Shown: positions 26,853 to 38,038, counted from the first letter of the stretch. The stretch is DNA of 64,000 nt from Chaunax sp. Z400 (GCA_037577475.1 CM075192.1:5455408-5519407), one strand, 5' to 3'. Notes: generated by a model not told the origin, from the letters alone. Program-made: numbers and translations.

Positions 26853-27776
26853 GTTGACTGTTCTAAGTCCCATTTAGAACCCCGCTAGAACATTTTTAGA
26901 AGGTAGACTTCATTTCGACATTTCAAGTTCACTTCCATTTCAAATAAAGGGTTTGCAATCCATACAGGGTTTGTTACTGTTTGCCTTTTGAAGGCGGCCT
27001 TCTTCAGATTTGGTGGAAATTCTGAAACCAAGAAAAGAAAAAAGAAACAAACAGTCCAGACAGAGGGAAAAAATGGTTATTTCCTCTGGCCTTCAGAAAC
27101 AAAGTGTCAAAAAGGTTAAGTGTCAATATGGCAGAGCCTTGAGAGGCAAAGAGGTCTGAGGAGCTTCTGAATAAATACAAGGGACAGGTCTAGTGCCTCG
27201 AACGTAGTCTGAATGCTGCTCAGCCTTCCTACAGTGCCAGATCAGCACACACCCAACCCTCAGCCCCTTTATTCTCTCTCTGTAAAGCTAGTGAAGTCTT
27301 TGACAGTATATGATGTGTTTGTGTTCGGGACATACTATAGGATTTCAAAAGGGTTGTTTCTTACCCCGCCGGTGAGTGTAAGGGGGTTTGTTCACTATGC
27401 CAGGCCACTGACAGGAGTCAGGAGGGGCGACAGGGTGTCCCAGGCGCCAACTCAGCAGTCTTGCCCATTTCTTTTATGTTTTAAGTCCAGTTTTGAATGC
27501 AGGGGTGGGGTGGGGTGAAAGAAGCAACTGAAACACCCAAACACAATACTGAAGACAATGTTTTTGAGCATACTTTTTTATGCCAAATACGTTTTCCTGA
27601 CAAAAAATATCACCAAATCAAATGGGAAATTAAATAAATAAATCTGAAAAAAGAAGTGAGTCAATGATGCCCTAAACCCTGTCAATATCCATGTCCCTAT
27701 TCTTGACCCCAGGCCCCAACACCACCAAATCTCCATCACAGAATCCCTCACCAGTGAAGTCCGCTCTATCAAAAAG

Positions 27777-28156
27777 CTACCACACAGTGCCCTCATTCAT
27801 TTCCGAGGGCGGGTGGGACAGGTGGTTGTTGTATCCGCTGCCGTTAAGCGACAGTGAGGTAAAGGGTGGACTAGGGCCGAACACCTCCGAGGAGATGCTG
27901 TGCAGTGGCCCCGGGATGCCGGGCTCTGGGCTGGGAGAGTCTCCAGGGTGGTGGGACATGATATCGGAGAAGCGCTGCACATCGCTGGAGGGGTGGTGGC
28001 CCGGCAGGGGGTGGTCCATACTTCCAAGGGGGGTGCCGGTAGGGCCTGAGGAGGGCACGAAGGGGAGATCAACGGGGGTCTGGGCCTGTGAAGATGGAGG
28101 CCCCTGAGGGAAGAAGTCATAGTTGGCCCCTGGGCCGTAGTACTCACTTTGATAAT
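27777..28156 (-). CDS. lhx1a: lhx1a coding exon 5 (C-terminal region)
   Basis: The acceptor is GATCTGCAG|ATTATC. The exon encodes the end of D282, then [18 protein letters not shown] and the Pro/Ser/Gly-rich tail, through [20 protein letters not shown] and [11 protein letters not shown], to EMNEGTVW and TAG (27777-27779). The tail is the expected length for Lhx1, with no frameshift. Confidence 0.96.
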
Positions 28157-29226
28157 CTGCAGATCCAAAAGAAGAAGCAAAGATAAATAAACCAGCGTTC
28201 GCTCTGAGAACAGTGGATGAGGAAATAATTCATGAGAGAAATTCATTGAATTTACATAGCTTGATTTGTATTGGAGGGGGAGAGAGACCCTCGCTGTACT
28301 ACATTAGTCACAGAGCACGTTACACTTAAATCAAAACTGCAATTGGGTGGGGAGAACAACGTGGCCACAAAATTAATTAAAACAGAGGCCATTTCATCAG
28401 CGATTCTACCTACTGAGACTGCTTTTTATTCAATTCAGCAGAATATTATTAGACTTTTTGCTTGAACAGGAAGGACAAAGAACAAATGACTTTCTCTGAG
28501 AATGATCAGATATTTCAAAGCATTCGTAGGAAGTGTGGCATCAAGTCACAGGGATGAGGACTCGCTTCAAAAAGTCACTGCATTCCACGACTAAAGAATA
28601 TATCACAGGTTTTTTAAGTACTGTTTTATTACTGAATATACAAACATGTCCAAACTGAAAAATACTGAATTTCTTTAAATTGAATCTACTTTAATTCTAT
28701 GCTCTTTTAGTTAAAGGAGCTTAAAAAAAAAGTCAAGTGTCTAATAATGTTCCCTTTAGATGGCAGGGCCTTCATACAGTCAACCTTATTTGTATGAACA
28801 CCAAAGTCTTCAAGGTGTAAATGAAAACGGAGCATTAGTTCATGTCATCAGGAGACAGAGAGACACAAATTAAATGACACTGATAGAAGAAATAAAGTAA
28901 ATAAATACATTTTTTTAAAAATAGATTGTGTTTAAGAAAAGGTCTCAGAGCAGTGAGAAAAAAATCAAAAAGTATAGCAAACGTCTTTCAAGCAGTAATA
29001 GAAAAGGAGAAACATTGACTTTAAATAAATTAACATAATGTGTAGCATAGGCCTACCTCCATAGTAGGAGAACGGGCCGTTGGGGATCAGCTCCCCGGGC
29101 TCCAGTCGGTCAACCAGCGTCCTCATCCGCCTGGGGCTCCGGAAAAACGCGTGCCTCCGGGCTCCCAGCGCGCTCAGCTGCTTCATGCGCCTCTCTTTGG
29201 AACGTCGGTTCTGGAACCAGACCTGG

Positions 29227-29277
<51 letters not shown>

Positions 29278-30264
29278 AACGCGGGTCACCTCGTGTCACT
29301 CCGCAAACATGAAATAGGCCGCTGACGCCATTTTGACTGCACGTCAATAATCTGTGTGGGATACGGGAAGAGAAATGGAGGCGATGGAGGAGAGGGCTGG
29401 TGTGAAGAACAGGAACTGGCGCGTTATGGATTTCTTTTCCAAACAGACCTCGCTGTGTAAATTCTCCCGCATACAAACACCGTGTAATTAGGAGTCATAT
29501 TTATCTTGGCACCTGCACCGCACAGAGTAAATAACAGAGCTCTGTGTACGTTTTTAGGCGTGCGTGATGGGTCAGTGCGTTAAAAACGCACGGCTCTGTG
29601 GCGGAGTGGAATGTGCCCAATTATCGTCACAGGAGCTGAAGTCACATCTAACCTCCTTAATGATCTTTTAACCCTCCATTTACTCCGACTGAAGGCTGCA
29701 GCAGCGGGGGCTTAAAATCTCCAATTAATACTTAATAGGAGGGTTGTTACCAATATATTACCGGGCTCTGGGAGGTTATCATTTCCTAATCTATAGGCCA
29801 GCTTCCTTTAATTACGCTCTTCTGCTCATACATATTAGATATGTCTCTAGGCTCTGGCTACTCTTCCACTTTCATTTTATCGCCGTTCATCTGCTTTTTA
29901 CCTGTGGTCTGCCCGCAGCATGGGAAACTTTCCTCCAAAAAAGAAAAGACAAAAGTACTTTTCATAATGTTTTCTTAGCCTGCTTTATGTTTCTGGGGGT
30001 GTTTCTTATGATTCCTCACTGTGCGATAATATCTCATCTCATTCATCTATAAATCAGGCTGTCAGTTATTTCGTGCGCCACGTAAAAATAACTGTTCCAT
30101 CAATCTGAGGAAAATAAAAAAAGAGAATAAAATACTCCCTCGGTATTCAAATAACAACAACAACAACAATAATAATAAAGATAATAGCAATAACAATAAT
30201 ATAATAATAATATTATAATAATGATAATAATATAATAATAATAACAATAACAATAGTAATAATA

Positions 30265-30300
<36 letters not shown>

Positions 30301-31583
30301 TAATAATAATAATACTACTATAATAATAATAATACAAATATTAATAATAATAATAATAATGCCAGTTGTCGTTGCTCTTTGTTTAACTTGGCCTAATGCA
30401 ATTCAGAGTTGTGGAGTGACAATCTGAAGACCCTTTAAACAGAGTTCTGTTTTTCCACTTGGCTGCAAATGCTCCCAGCATGGCTAAATGTGGTCGCAAA
30501 ACGTGATGGCAGAGCTGTGCCAGGACTCCCAGCGCTCCCAGCAGCCCAGCGCCAGTTGGCGACTTTGCCCCGTGTGAGCGCCAAGAATCAAAAATACCCA
30601 TATAAATTACCCGTTTCCAAATCAACCTCGTCCGTCGGCCAATCTTAATGAATTCAATGTGACCGCTCAGTTTGAAGGGAAGAGGGATAAAGGATGGGAG
30701 AGGGGGAGGTGATGCTGGGGGAGGTGGAGCCTTCTGATGGGATGAGGCCTGCACGGTCATGGCAGTCTGGCAGGAACATTTTACCATAAAATGTAAGCTG
30801 TTACATCACACTTTTAATGGGTGCGTAACACCCTATAAAACAGAAGAGGCGCGGGCCCACCTGCTCAACCTGTGGGTGTCCCCTGAATATTATTTCCATA
30901 ATAATCTATGAGACAGAACCACAAGTGATGATTTATTATTGAACCGTATATAAATTACTGGGCATGGTGAACCTATAATTACAATAATGATTTTTGTTGG
31001 GGTGGCACGTGGGCTCCACGCCTAAATTTTCTAATAAATGTGTGCTAATATATATGTTTTTATTCATGGTGAAATGATCCACTTGAACGGTCTCTAACGG
31101 AGGGAGACCAGCCTGGATGTTAAATGTGGGTGTCCCCTTACCTGGATGACCCTCATGTTGAGGCCGGTCTCCTGGGCCAGCTGCTCCCTGATGTGTCTGG
31201 TGGGTTTTGGGGTGGCAGCGAACGCCGCCTTCAGCGTCTCCAGCTGCTTGGCCTTGATAGTGGTCCGCGGGCCGCGCCGCTTCCCTCCGAGGTTCTGGTC
31301 GTCGTTCTCGTTGTTAACCGTTTCTTTGTCGGACAGGGCGGCTATCTCAGTGTCCTTCAGGACCACGTCGTCCTGTAGCTGGTCTTGAGAGTCCGGCGAT
31401 AAGCTGGGATCGCTGCATGCTGTCACTACAGAAAGTACGAATGGAAATTGGCCATTTCAAAAAACACGTGAATTATTGCAGTAGGCCTAATAAACTACAG
31501 GGGAAAATTATTAACTATGTGATGGAACAACTTTGATTAAAACATTTTTTTTAAATTTGTTATGATGTAGGCCAATATATACA

Positions 31584-31638
<55 letters not shown>

Positions 31639-33943
31639 TTATATATATCTATAATTTTAAACACATAAAGACGGTGACAATTAATAAATGTTGCTAAATA
31701 TTAATATAATAAAAATCCTACAGAACACATTAAAACAATCCTATTCATGTTTTTCCATCAGGCCCAAATGAAGATTAAAAACCTGAGCTGCTATGAGATA
31801 CAATAAAAGACTCAAAGTGAATATTTGAAGAGTCTGTGTTGTTTTTATTGAACTCTAAGTTCTGCTCATGGAGATGATGAAGCCACTGCGGGCCTGAACA
31901 CATCACATCCATCACAATTTATCTCGCACACAAACACACAAACACACACTCTGGTACCTGAGAGGAGGTTGCTGTCCTTTACACTGGCGTTGTTTAGGTA
32001 ATCGTCTTTGCAAACGAATTTATTCTCGTCTATGATGTAGAGCTCCTCGCCGGTGGAGAGCTGCTTATTGCATATCATGCAGGTGAAGCAGTTGAGGTGA
32101 AACACTTTGCTCCGGGCTCTCCGGACCAAGTCGTTTGGAGAGATGCCCTGCGAACAACCGCCACACTTTGTGCCGAAACGCCTGCAGGAGGGAACGGAGG
32201 AGGGATGATTACTGTTAGCAAATATATATTTTACAGTGTACATAATCATATCAGCAGTATGTGACGACAAGCCAGCGATGTTTGGGCCAGAGAATCTCCA
32301 CGTCGTCAAATACTGCTGACTTCAATTCACGTCTTTGTGGAAGGAAAAGTCAAGAATTTGTATTTGGTTCAAGACTTGATGCCGCATTTGTTTGTTAATC
32401 ATGTACTGAGTATTGACCACGTGATGTGGTAATTCTATTATTAGACAACCATTAAACATTTCAGATATTTAAAATAACAGTGAAGAGAAGGATCCAGACA
32501 GTTCATATGAAGGGAACCGCAGAGGTTCATCGGTTAGAAACGTATTTTATGAGCTTTGTGTTCTTTTCAAATATTTTCACATTGTTTTTAATAATAATCA
32601 TAATAATAATAATCATAATAATAATACAAATTAGAAATATTTCATTGTGTATGCATAAGCATGTTTTGACGCTCTTTAAATATTTTATTTATAGAAGAAA
32701 ATTATTCAATGTTGTGTATAAGCGCAGATATTTTTTAAAATAATAATATATGGTTGATTTAAGTGACTAGTTTTTTATTTTATTTACTCATTTGTGTTCT
32801 ATCTTAAGGTGAAATTAAGTAAACATCCATCCTCTGCTAATACTGTAACACAGCCAGCTGCTTTGTTATAATAAATTACAGCCCTGCCATTGACTTAAAC
32901 AATGTGTATTGAGTGGTGTCCACTGCTTGTTGACAGCACGTCTGTGATTGGATTGTCTACGGACTTGATCTTTTCAACTAGTTTACTATTCAAATCCACT
33001 TATCACGTCCTCCTCAGTCAGGCTGAGTAAACACACCGGGCTGCGGCTCCTCTGGCCGGGGTTTGATCCTGTGAGCTCCCCGGGCTGCCGTAAAAAAAGA
33101 AAAAAAAGAAAGAAAAACACCCTAAGTGTGATTTCCTCGATTTCCTAACAAACCGCCCCCTCTCCCCGCTGAGAGCGAGTGCACACGCGTTTAGTGTTGC
33201 TGCCCCTCTTTTGTTGTTGTTTTGCATAAGAATCCAAATTAACAAGCTTTTAATTACTCGCTGCTAATCAAAGCTTATCGCCTCCAAGTCCTCATTCACG
33301 CCTACAGGCACGGACAGGTCGCCTAATTCATTTATTATTCAGTGTAAACACATAAATGCAAACTTCCTTTAATAATAAAAAAAGGTAATTTATTACTTTT
33401 AGTTTATTTTATTTGTCTGAGAAAAGATTCAGGATTTATTAAAATCATTTTCTAGTGAGTGATAGGCTTAATAAATAGCGCGCAAATTATTTTAAAGTTG
33501 TAAATAACGTAGACAGTCCAGATTTGATATACACTAAATCTGCAAACGGCTGAAAATGATTTTTCACTCAGATGTAATGCTTGGCCTGAAATGGAATTGT
33601 TTTCCACCTTTTTTATACAATCTTTGCTCCTATTTTATACTATAAATTATTTCTAGGCTAGATGATTTCCTAAAATCATTTATGTGCTTGTTTATCTGAT
33701 ATAAAAACCAGACACATTAACAAACAAAAATAATAATAAAAAACAAATAAACAAACACCTTCCCCGAGCTTACCTAAAGAAATCATTTTTGCAGTACAGT
33801 CTGCCTTCTCGCGAAAAACATTTCTCAGTCAAATTACATTTACACTCGCAGCACTGCACGCACTTGACGTGCCAGGCTCTGTCCAGCACGTTGAGCAGAA
33901 AGCGGTCCAGGATAGGCCTTTCGCAGCCGGCGCAGTGGACCAT
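27777..33943 (-). CDS. lhx1a: LIM-homeobox transcription factor Lhx1 (teleost lhx1a), five coding exons
   Basis: The spliced CDS is join(27777..28156, 29057..29222, 31142..31425, 31958..32181, 33774..33943) on the minus strand, 1224 nt, encoding 407 residues plus TAG. LIM1 zinc ligands are C4, C7, H25, C28, C31, C34, C51 and D54. LIM2 ligands are C63, C66, H85, C88, C91, C94, C114 and D117. An acidic linker (about 132-179) precedes the homeodomain (181-240), with R185, W228, Q230, N231 and R233. The tail has a Tyr-rich stretch (279-294), then Pro/Ser/Gly-rich sequence ending in GTVW. Known for the family: nuclear activator with Ldb cofactors, needed for the gastrula organizer, kidney and neurons. 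Residues such as the [13 protein letters not shown] stretch and EMNEGTVW favour Lhx1 over Lhx5; the a rather than b paralogue is my judgement from memory. The start ATG has G at -3 and +4, and no in-frame ATG lies upstream. Confidence 0.97.
28157..29056 (-). other. lhx1a: lhx1a intron 4
   Basis: This 900-nt intron has GTAGGC...CTGCAG ends. It is mostly AT-rich simple-composition sequence. I see no gene or obvious repeat in it. Confidence 0.9.
29057..29222 (-). CDS. lhx1a: lhx1a coding exon 4 (recognition helix)
   Basis: The exon begins [16 protein letters not shown], the DNA-recognition helix, and continues through [16 protein letters not shown] to ...NGPFSYYG. The acceptor is GTGTCCAG|GTCTGG, directly preceded by a long GT repeat. 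The donor is GGAG|GTAGGC, phase 1. T265 stands where I recall proline in human and zebrafish Lhx1. Confidence 0.96.
29232..29277. repeat. (CA)19 plus (AT)n next to exon 4 acceptor
   Basis: There are 19 pure CA units (29232-29269) followed by AT repeats. On the gene strand this is (GT)19, ending 9 nt before the exon 4 splice junction. Confidence 0.97.
30151..30360. repeat. (AAC)/(AAT)n repeat in lhx1a intron 3
   Basis: About 210 nt of imperfect AAC then AAT trinucleotide repeat. Confidence 0.95.
31142..31425 (-). CDS. lhx1a: lhx1a coding exon 3 (linker and homeodomain helices 1-2)
   Basis: The acceptor is TTTCTGTAG|TG. The exon encodes the end of V132, the acidic linker [17 protein letters not shown]... 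and homeodomain positions 1-46, ending ...LNMRVIQ. The donor is CAG|GTAAGG, phase 0. The break between homeodomain residues 46 and 47 is a classic intron position in this class. Confidence 0.96.
31426..31957 (-). other. lhx1a: lhx1a intron 2
   Basis: This short 532-nt intron lies between the LIM2 exon and the linker/homeodomain exon. It holds a pure AT dinucleotide tract of about 25 units at 31586-31636. The rest is AT-rich and unremarkable. Confidence 0.9.
31586..31636. repeat. (AT)n microsatellite in lhx1a intron 2
   Basis: About 25 AT units, followed by more TA-rich sequence. Self-complementary. Confidence 0.97.
31958..32181 (-). CDS. lhx1a: lhx1a coding exon 2 (LIM2)
   Basis: The acceptor CTGCAG|G ends at 32182. 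The first base completes R57, followed by [17 protein letters not shown]. All eight LIM2 ligands are present. The exon ends at CAG|GTACCA after ...KDSNLLS, phase 1. Its 224 nt match 74 whole codons plus the two split codons. Confidence 0.96.
32589..32627. repeat. (AAT)n repeat in intron 1
   Basis: A short AAT tract with two ATC interruptions. Confidence 0.9.
32820..33010 (-). promoter_or_regulatory. candidate nodal/FoxH1-responsive element in intron 1
   Basis: The segment contains TGTGTATT at 32903-32910 (AATACACA on the gene strand), a full match to the FoxH1 consensus. One-mismatch relatives lie nearby: AATCCACT at 32993-33000, and TGTGTATA and TGTGTATG just outside it at about 32712 and 32647. 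The sequence is of mixed composition and repeat-free. Function is inferred from the known intron 1 element. Confidence 0.45.
33160..33350. promoter_or_regulatory. candidate intron 1 enhancer with TCF/LEF and homeodomain motifs
   Basis: A dense block includes TTTTAATTACTC, ATCAAAG (33267-33273, TCF/LEF core), GCTAATC and CCTAATTCATTTATTATT. Its complexity contrasts with the AT-rich flanks, as expected of a conserved intronic enhancer. Not checked by alignment. Confidence 0.35.
33774..33943 (-). CDS. lhx1a: lhx1a coding exon 1 (LIM1)
   Basis: This exon encodes residues 1-56 and two bases of R57, starting [15 protein letters not shown]. It contains the whole first LIM domain, both zinc fingers included. 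The donor reads AG|GTAAGC at 33773, phase 2. The start codon is complement(33941..33943), in a strong GCC-ATG-G context. Confidence 0.96.
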
Positions 33944-34780
33944 GGCTTTGGCTGGGCAACAACCCCACAAATGAAGCGCGCGCACACACAAACAAAATCA
34001 ACAGCGCAGGCCGAGCATTGACTGAGTATCTGCTTTCTCCCTCCCTGATTCGCCTGGAGCTCCCGGGTCAATGTGCGTGGAGAAGCCAGTCGATCAGGTG
34101 TCACCACAGATTTCTCCCTGCATGCGTAAAACGGCTCAGCGTCCACAATGGAAGGGATGGCGACCGCCTCCTCTTTCTGGTGGAAAAACCAAAAGGAGAA
34201 AAAAAATTATAGATGAGTCCTTAATGGATCCGGGGCAAAACACACAACTGCAGACCGACTCAAACGAGAAGACCGGAGTCAGTTTGGTTGTCCTGGCGCT
34301 CTTGGAAGTGACGCATCGGCTAAGAGAGCACCGCTTGCCAGTCAGTTCTGGAAGGAGACGTCTAATAAAATGCTTTTAGGGCAGAGCTGTCACATATCAA
34401 GACATGCACGCCTCTAAATAATTCAATGCACTTTGACATGGCAGCGTATCCACTGTCCAAAAGCCGACGAGAAACAAAATCACACACCCAAAAGATTTGT
34501 AAAATAGTTGTCCTCTCTCGCGCAGTCCGATGGTCCTGGACGTTTATCTTGTGTTGGCGGGGGATGCTGGGATGCGCTGGAGGCTCCGGTAGTGCTCAGT
34601 GTGTATGCTGGGATGCCCTCAGTCTCCAGTACCGTGCGTATGCTGGGATGCGCTGGGTCTCCAGTACACTGTCTTGCTCCTACGGCTCCAACCAGCCTTA
34701 TTCCCAGCCTCCTGACGTCAGGCCGCGGTCGGACCAATCAGCTGTGCGCCATGCCAGCAACCATCAAGCCGCCCCATCAT
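33944..34780 (-). other. lhx1a: probable lhx1a 5' leader / proximal promoter
   Basis: This segment lies immediately upstream of the ATG on the gene strand. It is GC-richer than the surroundings and has no in-frame ATG just before the start. It includes an imperfect tandem repeat at 34565-34675 and a CCAAT sequence at 34735. The true transcription start cannot be fixed from sequence alone. Confidence 0.4.
34565..34675. repeat. imperfect tandem repeat, three units
   Basis: Three units starting TGCTGGGATG begin at 34565, 34606 and 34641 (41, 35 and about 35 nt). Units two and three share CTCCAGTAC. It sits in the probable lhx1a leader or promoter. Confidence 0.8.
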
Positions 34781-34860
34781 AACCCAGCGAGGGCTCTGCC
34801 TGCTATTTATGCCACACACTCAAGACACCAATTGTCAAGAATTTCCCTGCAAACTGTCAT
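34730..34860 (-). promoter_or_regulatory. candidate lhx1a core promoter
   Basis: A TATA-like ATAAATA lies on the gene strand at complement(34804..34810). CCAAT pentamers lie at about 34735 and 34827 on the opposite strand. This would put initiation near 34775, giving a leader of about 830 nt. It is a motif-based guess. Confidence 0.3.
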
Positions 34861-37800
34861 ATGTTAGTGAATGTGTTTGGAGGAAGCACCGCGGCGGAGG
34901 GCGAGCAGCGCACAGGGAGAGACTCCACTTCTCAGCTGCTGAACAAATTGTCTTCTGGGCATGAGGGGGGCATGAAGGAGGAATCTGAGCAGGTAGATAC
35001 AGTGGCGTCTTCAGGATACAGAGGCTGGAGGCGCACATTGCATGGCGTGCTCCTTATTTATTATGTGAAGTTACTTAACGCCAGAAAATTGTGCACATAG
35101 AGTTCGGCATGTTTGTTTTGCTATTTGAGAATAACTAGAGGCTTTTATCATCAATAAACCAGCTGCACGTTATAGTATAAAGTCTTAACTGCCTGCTTTG
35201 TACTTGAACGCATCATCCATTAAGCCAAATGTTTGCAGAAAGCTGCATAAATTCTCTGCCAATATCTCATTTAGATGAGGACTCTAGAAATAGTGTTAGT
35301 TTTTTTTCTTTCTTTTTTTCCCAGCGCCATGCAACATCCCAGAACATCATTGTGCTCACACAGCCTGCCTCATCAATGTTTTCTTGTGCATTAGCATCCG
35401 CACACTTCAGCGGTCCTCTCTTTAATGTGATGGAGAGGAAGCGTGGAAGTGAAAGACAGAAAGGCTCTAAAGTTGACAGCTTGTGGAGCTCGCGGCCCAG
35501 ACACCACGGACGATTCATTAGGGAGGTCCAGTCCACTCCAAGCCCACCTTAAGTACCTGAATAACACCACGAGCCCAGCAGCCTGTCGGATTATTAGTCA
35601 TTTCCTGTCAAACAGATCATTTTGTGTTGATTAATTCTTCACACTTTGAATTTTTTTTTTTTACTCAATTAAAATAGACTGTTTAACCAAGAAGGGGAAA
35701 AAAAACTTTGGAACATTTTCATTTGCTGAGAAACTATTCTGGAGTAATTCATCTTTGTTTACACAAACTGTCCCATTGTGTTTGGGTAATAGTTCAGCAA
35801 ATGTAATCACAGTACGACAATATTGTATTTGTCCTTGTCGTAAAACTAAACAGATATGTGAGTTTTCTGCTGATCTTAAAACGGAATCAAGCTCAATATC
35901 TGCGCACTTTAAGCAGAAAAAGTGATCCGGGGACAGACATGTATGCTCTACCAATAGCCCGCCAGCATCCTCGTGCATATGGGCTGCTTCTCATGCAAAA
36001 CGCCCGCCCGTCCCCGTCCAGCTGCCTCCCGGCGTCTGGGGAGCGCCCCTTCAACAGGACACGTGTTACTGGCTTGAGGTAAAGAGAGATAAGGCTTCCA
36101 AGCACAGAGTCCAGCTCTTTTTTTTCTCGCTTTTACGCCTTTTCATCCCTCTCCCTCCAGTCTTCGTCTCATTTTCCTCCCTTTCCCCACTGTTCTGTCT
36201 GTGCGCGGTGTTTCTGAGCGTGTTTCGCTGAGCATCTGGTTGTGTTTCCACCAGGGAGAGAGGGGTCATGAGATCCATGACAACTGGGCGATCCATAGTC
36301 CTGCATAGAAGTGCAATCAGCAATGGAAATATCGCGTTTGTTTTGCATTTTTCTTTTGTGCAGCAAAAAAAAACTGCAGATATCCTGCGGCTTTTCCACC
36401 ACCGCACAAACTTGCAAATGCAGCATGTAAACAAGAAAACTTGTTATTTCTGTGTGCAGGAGATGCCTTGATAGTCTGTCAGTGGGGATAATCTCTGCCC
36501 GATTTAGAAGCAACCACGAAGGAAAACGGCAGCAACAGAGGCAGATTAATCCTCGAATAGAAGGAAATCAAAATATAGGCTTAAAAATATCTCAACTCTC
36601 CTCCAGGCGAAGACATTAAATGCAAAAATGGCTTTAACCTTACAAATGTAATCCCTTACGAGCAATAGATTATATTCTTACTCACATTTTCATTGTGACA
36701 CAGGCAGAAGTTGTAAAGTGGAATTTTTTGGGTTTGCGTTTGTGCTCAAAACAAAACTTATTGGTTTTTGTTCTGCTTGTTATCGGAGGTAGTTTTGTTG
36801 ACAGGCCTTCCAGCAGGCCAAATAAAAGCCATATTCATCCTCCTTTGACGCCCACTGAGAAATCATTCATTTTAATTTTATTTCATATTCTACTCGCTTC
36901 CTCCGAAGCCTGAATTCGGACACTACCTGCCATGCTGACAGCTAAGAGAAGGGATCTTCTTCCACCAGTGTTGTAAAGCAGCCCAGGAGATTTGGGGTTT
37001 ATGAAGTGCAGACAAGTGAACTGGTACACTGCAAGATAATTACTCTGAGATAATGAATGAGGCTGTGAAGATGCATGCAATCATTAATTCTAATCATGAC
37101 ACGTTTATTTGTCTCCCCTCTCTCCTCCAGGCTCTGTTCAGAGGCACAATGTCACCACAACAATGTGTGAGGGGCTCCGGTAGAGGAAGGAGGACACTCT
37201 GGAATAGGGACTGAATCGAGCAGGTGATGAGGAAAATATGTTTAAAATATTAGAAAGAGACATAAAAATGTTTGTTTTCTTCTTCTACGTATGGTTTCCC
37301 CTGCTGACCGGGCTGTACTGCCGGGCCGGTGTGGCCGGATAGGCTGCCGGGGGACAAACCGTGACTCGGGTACCGAGAGAATTATCACCCCCGACTGGAG
37401 CTTTGATCAACTGAGTGTACCGGGGAGGAGGAAGAGGAGGAGGAGGAGGGTGGAGGCTGGGGTGTGGGTTCACTTCTCTGCTCTTTTTATTCTTTTTACA
37501 GAGGAATATTACCAAAAGGCGCTGACATTCATAATTCATAATTTAACGCATTGATCATTCTGCTTTTTGAATGCGATTATTGTCGGAATAAACAGCCCAA
37601 TTTCTGAGAGACGGGCTCACTGAATATCATTTAGATAATTTTTCATCTCTATTCCTACTTGGAAAACTTTACCATGTGGAATGGGAACATTTATTCCAAG
37701 GTACAGTTGTGGCAAAATGCGCATAGTTTGGGAGAAAAGGTGTCAGACAAATGATTTCAGTTTGTGTCGCTTTGGACAAAAGTGTCTGTCAGATTTACAC

Positions 37801-38038
37801 GAAGAAAGAGGATTTCTTTTAAACGAACAACACGAAAATGCATTTTTTCCTCTTTAAAAAAACAACATATTTTATATTTTTATTCCAAAGACGATAACCA
37901 GCATAATTAAAAGTTACAAAATGAACGGACATTTTTGTATTTCTACTTAATATGTCCACCCATTGAATCCGTGTAAAAAACGCGCACAAGTTAACCATCA
38001 TGTTCATAAATTTATAGAGGAGGAGGTGTTGGATGGAT
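34861..38038. other. upstream flank of lhx1a
   Basis: Non-coding sequence of mixed GC. Complex patches at 35920-36070 and 37290-37450 may be regulatory. A divergent non-coding transcript is plausible, as reported near LHX1 in mammals, but no splice pattern supports it here. Confidence 0.45.

Larger units (their letters stand above)
26605..27776 (-). other. lhx1a: probable lhx1a 3' UTR
   Basis: The region follows the stop codon on the minus strand and runs about 1.15 kb to a cluster of polyadenylation signals. It has no long ORF in gene sense. Two miR-30-type seed targets sit in its last 250 bases. The exact cleavage site is inferred, not seen. Confidence 0.55.
29223..31141 (-). other. lhx1a: lhx1a intron 3 (inside the homeodomain)
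   Basis: This 1919-nt intron splits the homeodomain between positions 46 and 47. It contains a GT tract at its 3' end (29232-29269), complex sequence at 29540-29850 and 30440-30700 that resembles conserved enhancers, and an AAT-rich repeat at 30151-30360. Confidence 0.9.
32182..33773 (-). other. lhx1a: lhx1a intron 1
   Basis: This 1592-nt intron separates the LIM1 and LIM2 exons. It contains an ATA-rich repeat (32589-32627), a FoxH1-type motif (32903-32910) and a block with TCF/LEF and homeodomain motifs (33160-33350). Known: lim1 intron 1 carries activin/nodal-responsive FoxH1 sites in other vertebrates. Confidence 0.9.

Noticed and set aside
27691..28246. 138- and 149-codon frames overlapping lhx1a exon 5
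   Set aside because: They are shadows of the GC-rich terminal exon on the other strand or frame; the true frame matches Lhx1 through to GTVW.
27777..33943. Assignment as lhx5
   Set aside because: The linker, the [12 protein letters not shown] segment and the ending EMNEGTVW fit Lhx1; Lhx5 differs in these regions.
33944..33991. Upstream N-terminal extension of Lhx1a
   Set aside because: The frame stays open upstream but has no ATG there; the chosen ATG matches the known MVHCAGC start and has strong context.
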